DNA from: an uncultured Clostridia bacterium
GTDB lineage: Bacteria > Bacillota > Clostridia > Peptostreptococcales > Anaerovoracaceae
DNA length: 10,005 nucleotides
Direction of reading: 5' to 3'
Assembly (NCBI GenBank): GCA_934247125.1
Contig: CAKQIZ010000070.1
Span: 1-10,005, forward strand
Below are positions 1 to 6,625 of this stretch, one piece after another (position 1 is the stretch's first letter; the number at the start of each line of letters is the position of its first letter). A program made the translations under genes and the position numbers. The notes beneath the pieces were generated by a model. The model searched no databases. It saw only the letters and a list, made by a program, of their open reading frames with translations, and had not been told where the DNA came from.

Positions 1-65
1 GCTCCATTACCGCCAACAGATTTTATATAGGCACTCTGCTTCGGTTTCAATTTATCCATTGTCAT
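1..65 (-). CDS. feoA: Ferrous iron transport protein A (FeoA), N-terminal part only
   Basis: Only the first 21 codons lie in the window; the gene runs off the left edge. The product starts MTMDKLKPKQSAYIKSV and continues to a Gly-Gly-Asn-Gly, which matches the start of FeoA-family proteins (a small SH3-like cytosolic protein that assists the FeoB ferrous iron transporter). A second Met two codons in (position 59) is possible, but the upstream ATG at 63-65 is better placed behind an AGAGGTG ribosome site with 6 bases between. The gene follows the methyltransferase stop codon by 39 bases, so it may be read from the same transcript or from its own iron-controlled promoter. A feoB gene would be expected just beyond the left edge, which cannot be seen. 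Family assignment rests on a short stretch, so moderate confidence. Confidence 0.72.
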   Translation of the reverse strand, partial: MTMDKLKPKQSAYIKSVGGNG

Positions 66-83
66 GAGAAGCACCTCTTTTTT

Positions 84-98
84 TGCTGAATATTATCA
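84..98 (-). promoter_or_regulatory. Possible Fur-like iron box upstream of feoA
   Basis: Read on the minus strand the site is TGATAATATTCAGCA. Its left half is a perfect TGATAAT; the right half matches 4 of 7 positions of the inverted copy, giving 11 of 14 against the Fur 7-1-7 pattern. It lies about 19 bases before the feoA start and just after the end of the preceding gene, where an iron-repressor operator would fit. AT-rich sequence gives such matches by chance, and I could not find a matching -35 hexamer, so this is a weak call. Confidence 0.25.
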
Positions 99-104
99 CC
101 TGCA

Positions 105-1265
105 TTACTGACACTCCCTGGCAAGCAGTGCTACACATTCTGTATGTTTCGTTCCCGGAAAATTATCGAACGGCTTTACTGATACGACCCTGTAGCCGTA
201 ATACTGCAGATAATATAGATTTTCCACCAGTGTTTTAGGATTGCAGGATATATATACTATCTGATCGACACCGTAGCTTATGATCTTGTCCAGTGCATCA
301 GAAGATATCCCTGCGCGCGGAGGATCCACGACTATCACATCAGGCTTGTCTTCCACCGTCTTCAGTACTTCAAAAACATCGCCTGCGATGAACTCGCAGT
401 TTTCAAGACCGTTGAGTGCGGCATTTGACTCTGCCGCCTTTACAGCTTCCTCGACGAGCTCTATGCCTATTACCTTGCCGGCTTTTTTTGCAAGAGTCTG
501 CGTTATCGTGCCTGTGCCGCAGTACAGATCGAATACCATTTTGTTTTCAAAATCGTCTATCAGACCGATCGCATATGAATACAGATTCTCGACTGCCGCC
601 ACATTCGTCTGAAAAAATGAAAATGCGCTGACTTTAAAATCAAGTCCAAGTATTTTTTCCATGTAATAATCGCGCCCGTAGAGTACTCGCAGTTCATCAC
701 AGTATACTGCATCAGCGAGCCTGTCGTTTATCGTTCTCAATATACCGACTATCATGTTTTCCAGTGGAAGAGCCAGGATCATCTCCTTGAACGCCTCATC
801 ATCAAAGCCTTCTTCTGAGCTTGTCACGACATTTACGATGATTTCTCCTGTCCTCACTCCCCGCCTGATTATGAGATGCCTCATCAGGCCTTTATGCGAT
901 TTTTTATGATAATGCGAATATCCTCTGGATGATGCAAAATCAAGCACGCCTCTCAGTATCACGTTAAAGTCATCGTGTACCAGCTGACACTGATCCACAG
1001 TGACGATCGACATGAAATGCTTTTTCTTATGCATACCCAGAGTCATAGGCCCGCCCTTTTCCATATCGCCAAAAGTGTATTCCATCTTGTTCCTGTATCC
1101 GTATCGGTCAGGCGCCGGCTCGATATCGAGAAGTTCCCCGTACTTTATATCTTTTTTGTCGATAAGACCTCTGACTTCACCGGCTTTGTTACTGAGCTGC
1201 TCCTCATACGGAACACCCTGATATACACATCCGCCGCAGACATTGCTGTCTCTGCAAATTTCCAT
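105..1265 (-). CDS. rlmD: 23S rRNA (uracil-5-)-methyltransferase, RumA/RlmD (RlmCD-like), without TRAM domain
   Basis: SAM-dependent enzyme expected to make 5-methyluridine in 23S rRNA. Visible in the 386 residues: a [4Fe-4S] cysteine set C4, C10, C13 (C-x5-CGGC) and C93; a FSFFQTN motif near 216-222; the SAM-binding loop FDLYCGTGTI at 245-254; VVDPPRAG at 312-319; the catalytic Cys341 in YISCNPKTL; and the likely general-base Glu376 in GTKHTE. All catalytic elements of the TrmA/RumA class are present, and the Fe-S set separates it from TrmA. The usual N-terminal TRAM RNA-binding domain is absent: the protein starts directly at the cysteine cluster, and only 60 bases separate it from tgt, so no missed N-terminus fits. 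The ATG at 1263-1265 has AAGGAAGG about 11 bases upstream. Whether it modifies U1939, U747 or both cannot be told from sequence. Confidence 0.93.
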   Translation of the reverse strand: MEICRDSNVCGGCVYQGVPYEEQLSNKAGEVRGLIDKKDIKYGELLDIEPAPDRYGYRNKMEYTFGDMEKGGPMTLGMHKKKHFMSIVTVDQCQLVHDDFNVILRGVLDFASSRGYSHYHKKSHKGLMRHLIIRRGVRTGEIIVNVVTSSEEGFDDEAFKEMILALPLENMIVGILRTINDRLADAVYCDELRVLYGRDYYMEKILGLDFKVSAFSFFQTNVAAVENLYSYAIGLIDDFENKMVFDLYCGTGTITQTLAKKAGKVIGIELVEEAVKAAESNAALNGLENCEFIAGDVFEVLKTVEDKPDVIVVDPPRAGISSDALDKIISYGVDQIVYISCNPKTLVENLYYLQYYGYRVVSVKPFDNFPGTKHTECVALLARECQ

Positions 1266-1282
1266 ATTGTATAAAACCTTCC

Positions 1283-1302
1283 TTGTATTTCGTTGTATTT
1301 CG
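1283..1302. repeat. Two tandem copies of a 10-bp unit
   Basis: TTGTATTTCG occurs twice in direct succession (1283-1292 and 1293-1302), followed by TT, in the 60-base gap between tgt and the rRNA methyltransferase gene. It lies just upstream of the methyltransferase ribosome site on the minus strand. Most likely a simple local duplication; no function is evident. Confidence 0.8.
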
Positions 1303-1325
1303 TTCTGACAGCTGTTTTTCCGCAG

Positions 1326-2456
<1,131 letters not shown>

Positions 2457-2493
2457 TTAGTTCTGATCCTGTTTTAAAAACTCAAACTATAAT

Positions 2494-2523
2494 ATGATAC
2501 CATAACGTCTAGAGATACTTCAA
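2494..2523 (-). promoter_or_regulatory. Possible internal promoter for tgt
   Basis: On the minus strand, TTGAAG (2518-2523) is followed 18 bases later by TATCAT (2494-2499), with a TGG just before the -10, an extended -10 element. The -35 lies in the last codons of the glycosylase gene. The layout resembles the stronger argR promoter (TTGAAA, 18 bases, TGG then TATAAT). It would allow tgt and the genes after it to be expressed apart from ruvCAB. Prediction from motif match only. Confidence 0.4.
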
Positions 2524-3006
2524 TATTTTCGCGTATTCTTCAGTAAGTTTATCCATGGAACATCTGCAGTTTGCCGGACTTGTCGACGGAAGGGCCTGCG
2601 CCCTGACGCCACATGCCGGTTCGCACATCTTTTCATAAAGTTTGGTGGCTTTTCCGCCTGTAGTGAATATCGCTCTTATATCTGCCGCATCTGTTATCAG
2701 ACGCATATCATTCGCTTCCGGATTTCGTATGCTGCCGTCATCCGCACCTTTTATATCACAGGAAGCCAGCACATCCCACAAAGCTATATTATGCCTTGTC
2801 AGGAAAGCCTTTCTCTCAGACACAGTCTGCGGGACGCTTTCTCCAAACAGCGCTGCCAGAACGGGCCAGAATCTGTTTCTCGGATGCCCGTAATAGAATC
2901 CCTGTTCTCTTGACTTTGGAGAAGGTATGCTTCCAAGTATAAGCACTTTTGAATCCTTATCATAAAATGGCCCGAATTCATGGGCCACTTTCATCACTTC
3001 GCTCAT
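2509..3006 (-). CDS. DNA-deoxyinosine glycosylase (uracil-DNA glycosylase superfamily, family 6/HDG-like)
   Basis: A 165-residue single-domain protein of the uracil-DNA glycosylase superfamily. Family signs in order: VLILGSIPSPKSREQGF at 21-37, YYGHPRNRFWPVL at 38-50, IALWDVLASC near 74-83, IRAIFTTGGKA at 110-120, and the late motif LPSTSPAN at 139-146. These are the marks of the hypoxanthine/deoxyinosine glycosylase group, which removes deaminated bases (hypoxanthine, in some members uracil) from DNA to start base excision repair. Asn44 in HPRNRFW is the likely catalytic residue by analogy with the characterised archaeal HDG; that mapping is from memory. The ATG at 3004-3006 has GAGG 8 bases upstream, and an in-frame stop lies just above it. 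It sits between queA and tgt, an unusual place. Substrate range is inferred, not shown. Confidence 0.85.
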   Translation of the reverse strand: MSEVMKVAHEFGPFYDKDSKVLILGSIPSPKSREQGFYYGHPRNRFWPVLAALFGESVPQTVSERKAFLTRHNIALWDVLASCDIKGADDGSIRNPEANDMRLITDAADIRAIFTTGGKATKLYEKMCEPACGVRAQALPSTSPANCRCSMDKLTEEYAKILKYL

Positions 3007-3032
3007 TTGTTTTCCTCTGCTTTTTCCTCATC

Positions 3033-3050
3033 TGCTGCATCATCGCAGCA
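3033..3050. repeat. Short perfect inverted repeat before the glycosylase gene
   Basis: TGCTGC (3033-3038) and GCAGCA (3045-3050) flank a 6-base loop in the 86-base gap between queA and the glycosylase gene. No T-run follows on either strand, so it is not a typical terminator. It lies upstream of the glycosylase ribosome site and might shape the mRNA between cistrons. Could be chance. Confidence 0.4.
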
Positions 3051-3092
3051 CCTGCATCCATCTGACTGCGTTTTTCAGACGCACCATTGCGA

Positions 3093-4163
3093 TCACTCTA
3101 TGAACATCGCATCGCCATAACTGAAGAATCTGTATTTCTCTCTTACAGCCTCGTCGTATACCGCAAGTATCTTTTCACGGTCATACAGAGCAGATATCAG
3201 CATGAGAAGTGTAGATTTCGGGAGGTGGAAATTCGTTATCAGACTTTCTATGATCTTGAACTCATATCCCGGATAAATGAATATACCTGTGCTTCCTTCA
3301 CCACTTTTGACCTGCCAGCACCCTGTTTTTCCGTCGGCTGTCTGTACATCCGCATCAAAATAAGCGGCGCTTTCAACAGTTCTTGTCGATGTAGTCCCCA
3401 CAGAAATTATCCTGCGGCCTTCACGCTTTGCTCTGTTGATCACCTCTGCGCTTTCTTCACTGATGGAATATTCCTCGAAATGCATCGTGTGATCTTCTAT
3501 TTTCTCACACTTTACAGGCCTGAACGTGCCTATTCCTACATGCAGAGTCACATAGACGAGCTCTGCTCCTTTATCTTCTGCTTTCTTCAGCAGCTCCTCG
3601 GTAAAATGAAGCCCTGCTGTAGGTGCCGCTACTGAACCTTCTTCCCTGCAGTATACTGTCTGATATCTGTCCCTGTCTTCCGAATCACTGCTTCGCTCTA
3701 TATACGGAGGAAGCGGCATACTGCCTATCTCTTCAAGCCGTTCCATGAAAACTCCGTCATACTCGAATTCTACTATCCTGGTTCCGTCAGTGCCGAAATC
3801 CTTTATCGTCGCCTTGAGAAGCGGTTCCTGTGAAAACACTACGATATCTCCGGGCTTCAGCTTCCTGCCCGGTCGTACCATAGCCTCCCACGTATCTCCT
3901 TCTATCCTCTTTATGAGCAGGAATTCGACCTTTGCCCCGGTCTTCTCCTTCACTCCGTAAAGTCTTGCCGGAAGTACCTTGGAATTATTCAGAACAAGGC
4001 AGTCTCCTGCTTTAAGGTAGTCTATTATATCGTAAAAATGCCGATGCTCGATTTTGCCTGTATCTCTGTGTACGACAAGCAGTCTCGAGCAGTCCCTTCT
4101 GTCCGCCGGTTTCTGAGCTATCAGTTCTTCCGGCAGATAGTAATCAAAATCACTTATTTTCAT
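3093..4163 (-). CDS. queA: S-adenosylmethionine:tRNA ribosyltransferase-isomerase (QueA)
   Basis: Transfers and rearranges the ribosyl part of SAM onto preQ1 at tRNA position 34 to give epoxyqueuosine, the step after Tgt. The 356 residues are full length for the family. Recognisable stretches: [19 protein letters not shown] at the start, [15 protein letters not shown] at 56-70, PPYIER at 152-157, [12 protein letters not shown] at 177-188, [13 protein letters not shown] at 205-217, [11 protein letters not shown] at 255-265, and [19 protein letters not shown] at 308-326. The ATG at 4161-4163 has GAGG with 8 bases between. It is 101 bases downstream of ruvB, the widest gap in the leftward train, where a weak internal promoter may lie. 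The queuosine pathway is split by the glycosylase gene between queA and tgt. The preQ1 synthesis genes (queCDEF) are not in the window. Confidence 0.97.
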   Translation of the reverse strand: MKISDFDYYLPEELIAQKPADRRDCSRLLVVHRDTGKIEHRHFYDIIDYLKAGDCLVLNNSKVLPARLYGVKEKTGAKVEFLLIKRIEGDTWEAMVRPGRKLKPGDIVVFSQEPLLKATIKDFGTDGTRIVEFEYDGVFMERLEEIGSMPLPPYIERSSDSEDRDRYQTVYCREEGSVAAPTAGLHFTEELLKKAEDKGAELVYVTLHVGIGTFRPVKCEKIEDHTMHFEEYSISEESAEVINRAKREGRRIISVGTTSTRTVESAAYFDADVQTADGKTGCWQVKSGEGSTGIFIYPGYEFKIIESLITNFHLPKSTLLMLISALYDREKILAVYDEAVREKYRFFSYGDAMFIE

Positions 4164-4183
4164 TTAACTTTCCTCTGTAAATA

Positions 4184-4212
4184 AATATATCAATATCAGC
4201 TGCCGGCTGCAA
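4184..4212 (-). promoter_or_regulatory. Possible weak promoter before queA
   Basis: On the minus strand, TTGCAG (4207-4212), a 17-base spacer and TATATT (4184-4189) with TGA just before the -10. The -35 agrees with consensus at only three of six positions, but the extended -10 may compensate. The 101-base gap in which it sits (4164-4264) holds nothing else that I can name beyond a short GC-rich inverted stretch near 4198-4210. Confidence 0.3.
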
Positions 4213-4264
4213 TATTAAGCAGCGCACGCAGTCTGTTTCATCATGCATAGCACTGCATCATAAA

Positions 4265-5308
4265 TCAGTCACCGATGCTGACGATCACATGCTTCGCTCC
4301 TGTTTCATCATCAGGTTCTACGCCCATATGCCTGTAAGCCGCATCCGATACGACTCTGCCCTTCGGCGTTCTGTTAAGAAATCCGATCTGTATAAGATAC
4401 GGTTCATATACATCCTCTATCGTGACTCTCTCTTCTCCGATCGATGCAGCTATCGTGTCGATGCCTACAGGGCCGCCCCTGAAACGCTCGATGATAGTCC
4501 TGAGAATCTCCCTGTCCAGGCTCTCCAGCCCCATCTCATCTACTCCGAGTGCGCTCAATGCTCTGTTAGTTATGCCTATATCAATATTGCCGTCGCCTTT
4601 CACCTGTGAAAAATCGCGCACTCTTTTCAGCATCCTGTTCGCCACACGCGGAGTTCCCCTGGATCTTCTCGCCATTTCATCCATAGACTCCTCATCTGCC
4701 GAAACTCCGAGTATACTTGCCGACCTTCCGATTATCTTTTTCAGTTCGTCAGGCGTATACATTTCGAATTTGCAGCTCACTCCAAATCTGTCACGCAGAG
4801 GAGCTGAAAGGCTTCCGGCTCTTGTTGTGGCCCCTATAAGCGTGAACTTCGCTATATCAAGCCTTATCGATCTTGCCGACGGTCCTTTTCCTATTATTAT
4901 ATCCAGTGCAAAATCTTCCATTGCAGAATAAAGCACTTCCTCGACAGACCTGTTCAGTCTGTGTATTTCATCGATGAACAGCACATCGTTCTCATTCAGG
5001 TTCGTAAGTATGGCAGCCAGATCCCCCGCTCTTTCGATCGCAGGTCCCGAGGTTATCCTTATATCTACCTCCATTTCATTCGCTATGATGCCCGCGAGTG
5101 TAGTCTTTCCCAGTCCCGGTGGTCCGTAAAAAAGGACGTGATCCAGCGGCTCATTTCTCATCTTAGCTGCTTCGATAAATATTTTCAGGTTCTCGGTAGC
5201 TTTTTTCTGTCCTATGTAATCGTCCAGCGTCTGCGGTCTTAACGTTATTTCAGTGCGTTCTTCACCCTGCCCGAGCTCCGCTGCCGTTATTCTCTCTTCG
5301 TAGTCCAT
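4265..5308 (-). CDS. ruvB: Holliday junction branch-migration ATPase RuvB
   Basis: Hexameric AAA+ motor that, loaded by RuvA, drives branch migration at Holliday junctions during recombinational repair. The 347 residues include Walker A GPPGLGKT at 62-69, Walker B FIDEIH at 111-116, sensor 1 LIGATTR at 157-163, the arginine-finger stretch LRDRFG at 171-176 (Arg174 by analogy), sensor 2 GTPRVANR at 218-225, and the C-terminal winged-helix part with [17 protein letters not shown] at 277-293 and [15 protein letters not shown] at 304-318. The N-terminal segment [12 protein letters not shown] is typical. The ATG at 5306-5308 has AAGGAAG five bases upstream. It follows ruvA by 12 bases, clearly one transcript. 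No unusual features. Confidence 0.98.
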   Translation of the reverse strand: MDYEERITAAELGQGEERTEITLRPQTLDDYIGQKKATENLKIFIEAAKMRNEPLDHVLFYGPPGLGKTTLAGIIANEMEVDIRITSGPAIERAGDLAAILTNLNENDVLFIDEIHRLNRSVEEVLYSAMEDFALDIIIGKGPSARSIRLDIAKFTLIGATTRAGSLSAPLRDRFGVSCKFEMYTPDELKKIIGRSASILGVSADEESMDEMARRSRGTPRVANRMLKRVRDFSQVKGDGNIDIGITNRALSALGVDEMGLESLDREILRTIIERFRGGPVGIDTIAASIGEERVTIEDVYEPYLIQIGFLNRTPKGRVVSDAAYRHMGVEPDDETGAKHVIVSIGD

Positions 5309-5320
5309 CTTTACTTCCTT

Positions 5321-5923
5321 TTAAAATAGATTTTTAAGTGCCTGTTTTATATATTCCTCTGCGGTCAGCTCCTGATCCTTTGCCCCTGCCAGCGCTGCAG
5401 ACGCTTCCGCTCTCGAGTATCCCAGTGCGATAAGCGCATCGATCGCTTCACTTCTGGCGTCCTGAACGCCGTGAAGCAGTTCCGGGCTCTCCGGCATCAT
5501 ATCGTCAGCCTTGACGCCTTCCATGCTGAATTTATCTTTAAGCTCAAGGACTATCCTCTCTGCAGTCTTCTTGCCTATGCCGTTTGCCTTCATCAGAGTC
5601 TTCGCATCTTCGAAAACGATCGCCTGCTGAAGCTGCTCCATAGTGAATGATGACAGAATGGATATCGCAGCCTTTGCACCTACACCACTTACAGTTATGA
5701 GCTTCTTGAATGTATCGAGTTCTCCTCTGCGCATGAAGCCATACAGGCTTACATCGTCTTCGCGTACCATCATAGTGGTGTATACCATCACCTCACTGCC
5801 TTCTGCACTAAGATATGCGTGTGAATTCGCCGGAACGAATATCTCGTATCCGATACCGTTGACATCGACTATTATATACCCGCTGCCCTTTTCAGCCAAT
5901 ACTCCTCTTATAAAACCTATCAT
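5321..5923 (-). CDS. ruvA: Holliday junction DNA-binding protein RuvA
   Basis: RuvA binds the four-way junction as a tetramer and recruits RuvB. The 200-residue protein starts MIGFIRGVLAEKG. It has the N-terminal OB-fold (1 to about 65, with IIVDVNGIGYEIFVP), two helix-hairpin-helix motifs (VSGVGAKAAISIL at 78-90 and ANGIGKKTAERIVLEL at 113-128), a loose linker (about 135-155), and the C-terminal RuvB-contacting domain (ALIALGYSRAEASAAL at 163-178). The frame stays open 18 codons further up, but those codons lie inside ruvC and do not look like RuvA. The ATG at 5921-5923 overlaps the ruvC stop as ATGA, and a GGAG site (in the stretch 5935-5940) lies inside the end of ruvC. Both point to coupled translation and fix the start. 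Confidence 0.98.
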   Translation of the reverse strand: MIGFIRGVLAEKGSGYIIVDVNGIGYEIFVPANSHAYLSAEGSEVMVYTTMMVREDDVSLYGFMRRGELDTFKKLITVSGVGAKAAISILSSFTMEQLQQAIVFEDAKTLMKANGIGKKTAERIVLELKDKFSMEGVKADDMMPESPELLHGVQDARSEAIDALIALGYSRAEASAALAGAKDQELTAEEYIKQALKNLF

Positions 5924-6423
5924 CTTATACCAAGCTCCTTCAGTCTTTTTCTGGTGTCTGCCGAATGGCCGTGACATATAGCAGCTGCCAGAGCATCCGC
6001 AGTATCGTCAGGCTTCGGTATCTCCTTGAGATTCAATATGGTCCTCACCATTATCTGGACCTGTTTTTTATCAGCTCTTCCATAGCCTACAAGCGCCTGC
6101 TTTATCTGCAGAGGTGTGTATTCCTCCACCTCAAGCCCGCCTTTTACACATGCAAGCACCGCTACCCCGCGCGCCTGGCCGACCAGTATCGCGGTTTTTG
6201 CATTCGTATTGAAAAAGAGCTGCTCTACAGACGCCACATCCGGCCTCTCTTCATCTATTATTTCTCTCAGCGAATCGTAGAGATACTCGAGCCGCTCCAT
6301 CATCGGCATGCCTGCATCCGTCGTGACTGCCCCGTACCTGCATGCACGAAACCTGTTGCCCGTTTTTTCCACAACTCCGTACCCCAGGATCGCATATCCC
6401 GGATCTATACCTAAAATCTTCAT
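5920..6423 (-). CDS. ruvC: Crossover junction endodeoxyribonuclease RuvC
   Basis: Dimeric metal-dependent nuclease that cuts Holliday junctions. The 167 residues carry the acidic catalytic set of the RNase-H-like fold: Asp7 in GIDPG, Glu67 in SVEQLFF, and Asp140 and Asp143 in the DDTADALA stretch. Other family stretches are FNTNAKTAILVGQARGV at 71-87 and YTPLQIKQALVGYGRADKKQ at 102-121. The start at 6421-6423 gives the standard MKILGIDPG. The frame is open for 20 more codons upstream, but those codons do not resemble RuvC and overlap the promoter's transcribed start. An AGG lies 7 bases before the ATG. First gene of the leftward train, behind a near-consensus promoter that carries a LexA-type box, so SOS control is likely. 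Confidence 0.98.
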   Translation of the reverse strand: MKILGIDPGYAILGYGVVEKTGNRFRACRYGAVTTDAGMPMMERLEYLYDSLREIIDEERPDVASVEQLFFNTNAKTAILVGQARGVAVLACVKGGLEVEEYTPLQIKQALVGYGRADKKQVQIMVRTILNLKEIPKPDDTADALAAAICHGHSADTRKRLKELGIR

Positions 6424-6473
6424 ATTTTTACCTGTTCTGTCGTTTTCACATTTCATGTCCGATGTTTTATTAA

Positions 6474-6502
6474 AGTATATCACATGAACATACGTTTGTC
6501 TA
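6474..6502 (-). promoter_or_regulatory. Promoter of the ruvCAB-queA-tgt transcript
   Basis: On the minus strand, TAGACA (6497-6502, one mismatch to TTGACA), a 17-base spacer, then TATACT (6474-6479) preceded by TGA, an extended -10. Transcription would begin near 6467, giving a 5' leader of about 44 bases before the ruvC ATG. Its -35 touches the -35 of the divergent argR promoter. No sigma factor other than the housekeeping one needs to be assumed. Confidence 0.75.
6485..6498. promoter_or_regulatory. Putative LexA (SOS) operator
   Basis: TGAACATACGTTTG fits the Gram-positive LexA/DinR box CGAAC-RNRY-GTTCG at 12 of 14 positions. GAAC, the central RNRY (ATAC) and GTT are all intact; the outer C on the left is T, and one base on the right is T for C. 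It lies within the -10/-35 spacer of the ruvC promoter and overlaps its -35 by two bases, where a bound repressor would block RNA polymerase. It ends 4 bases before the argR -35. ruvAB is a known SOS target in Bacillus, which supports the reading. Motif match only; no lexA gene is in the window. Confidence 0.6.
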
Positions 6503-6532
6503 TTGAAAAACTTATGCGTCGTATGGTATAAT
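6503..6532 (+). promoter_or_regulatory. Promoter of argR-recN
   Basis: TTGAAA (6503-6508), an 18-base spacer and a perfect TATAAT (6527-6532) with TGG directly before it (extended -10, 6524-6526). This is the best promoter match in the window. Transcription would begin near 6539, giving a leader of about 87 bases before the argR ATG. It shares its upstream edge with the leftward ruvC promoter. A second TATAAT at 6594-6599 has no suitable -35. Confidence 0.78.
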
Positions 6533-6547
6533 TATAAATCATATGAT
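6527..6547. promoter_or_regulatory. Pair of 10-bp palindromes over the argR -10 and start point, possible operator
   Basis: TATAATTATA (6527-6536) and ATCATATGAT (6538-6547) are each perfect palindromes, with centres 11 bp apart, about one turn of the helix. They cover the argR -10 and the predicted transcription start, a place where a repressor such as ArgR itself could act. They do not show the TGAAT/ATTCA halves of a classical ARG box, and AT-rich promoters give palindromes by chance, so the binding protein is unknown. Confidence 0.3.
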
Positions 6548-6551
6548 GTTT

Positions 6552-6589
6552 GGCGGCTTTTGTGCCCATCGCTCGTGCAAAAGTCCGCC
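6552..6589 (+). other. Stem-loop in the argR 5' leader
   Basis: GGCGGCTTTTG (6552-6562) pairs with CAAAAG (6578-6583) and CCGCC (6585-6589), an 11-bp stem with one bulged T at 6584 and a 15-base loop. It lies within the predicted argR mRNA leader and ends 36 bases before the start codon. The T-run at 6607-6612 is 17 bases away, too far for a standard terminator. A role in mRNA stability or regulation is possible; no known riboswitch class is recognised. Confidence 0.6.
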
Positions 6590-6612
6590 GCAGTATAATT
6601 CAATCGTTTTTT

Positions 6613-6620
6613 GAGAGGGG
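6613..6620 (+). promoter_or_regulatory. Ribosome binding site of argR
   Basis: GAGAGGGG lies 5 bases before the ATG at 6626. The argR frame also has a TTG at 6611, but that codon runs into the ribosome site itself and adds five residues foreign to the family, so the site decides for ATG 6626. Confidence 0.8.
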
Positions 6621-6625
6621 CAAAC

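Noticed and set aside
4244..4257. Inverted repeat ATGCA/TGCAT after ruvB as a terminator
   Set aside because: Only 5 bp of stem and no T-run in the leftward direction.
4164..4264. PreQ1 riboswitch in the gap before queA
   Set aside because: No compact pseudoknot-like stem followed by an A-rich tail could be seen; the gap shows only a weak promoter-like pair and short inverted stretches.
5924..5977. Upstream extension of the ruvA frame by 18 codons
   Set aside because: It lies inside ruvC, does not resemble RuvA, and the ATGA overlap with a Shine-Dalgarno site fixes the start at 5923.
5965..6414. 149-codon open frame on the plus strand opposite ruvC, and many similar frames opposite tgt, queA, ruvB and recN
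   Set aside because: They lie antisense to genes with complete catalytic motifs, have no family resemblance and no ribosome sites; their openness follows from the codon use of the true genes.
6424..6483. Upstream extension of the ruvC frame by 20 codons
   Set aside because: It runs into the predicted promoter -10 and lacks RuvC character; MKILGIDPG at 6423 is the family start.
6611..6625. TTG start of argR
   Set aside because: The codons overlap the ribosome site and add non-family residues; ATG 6626 is well placed.
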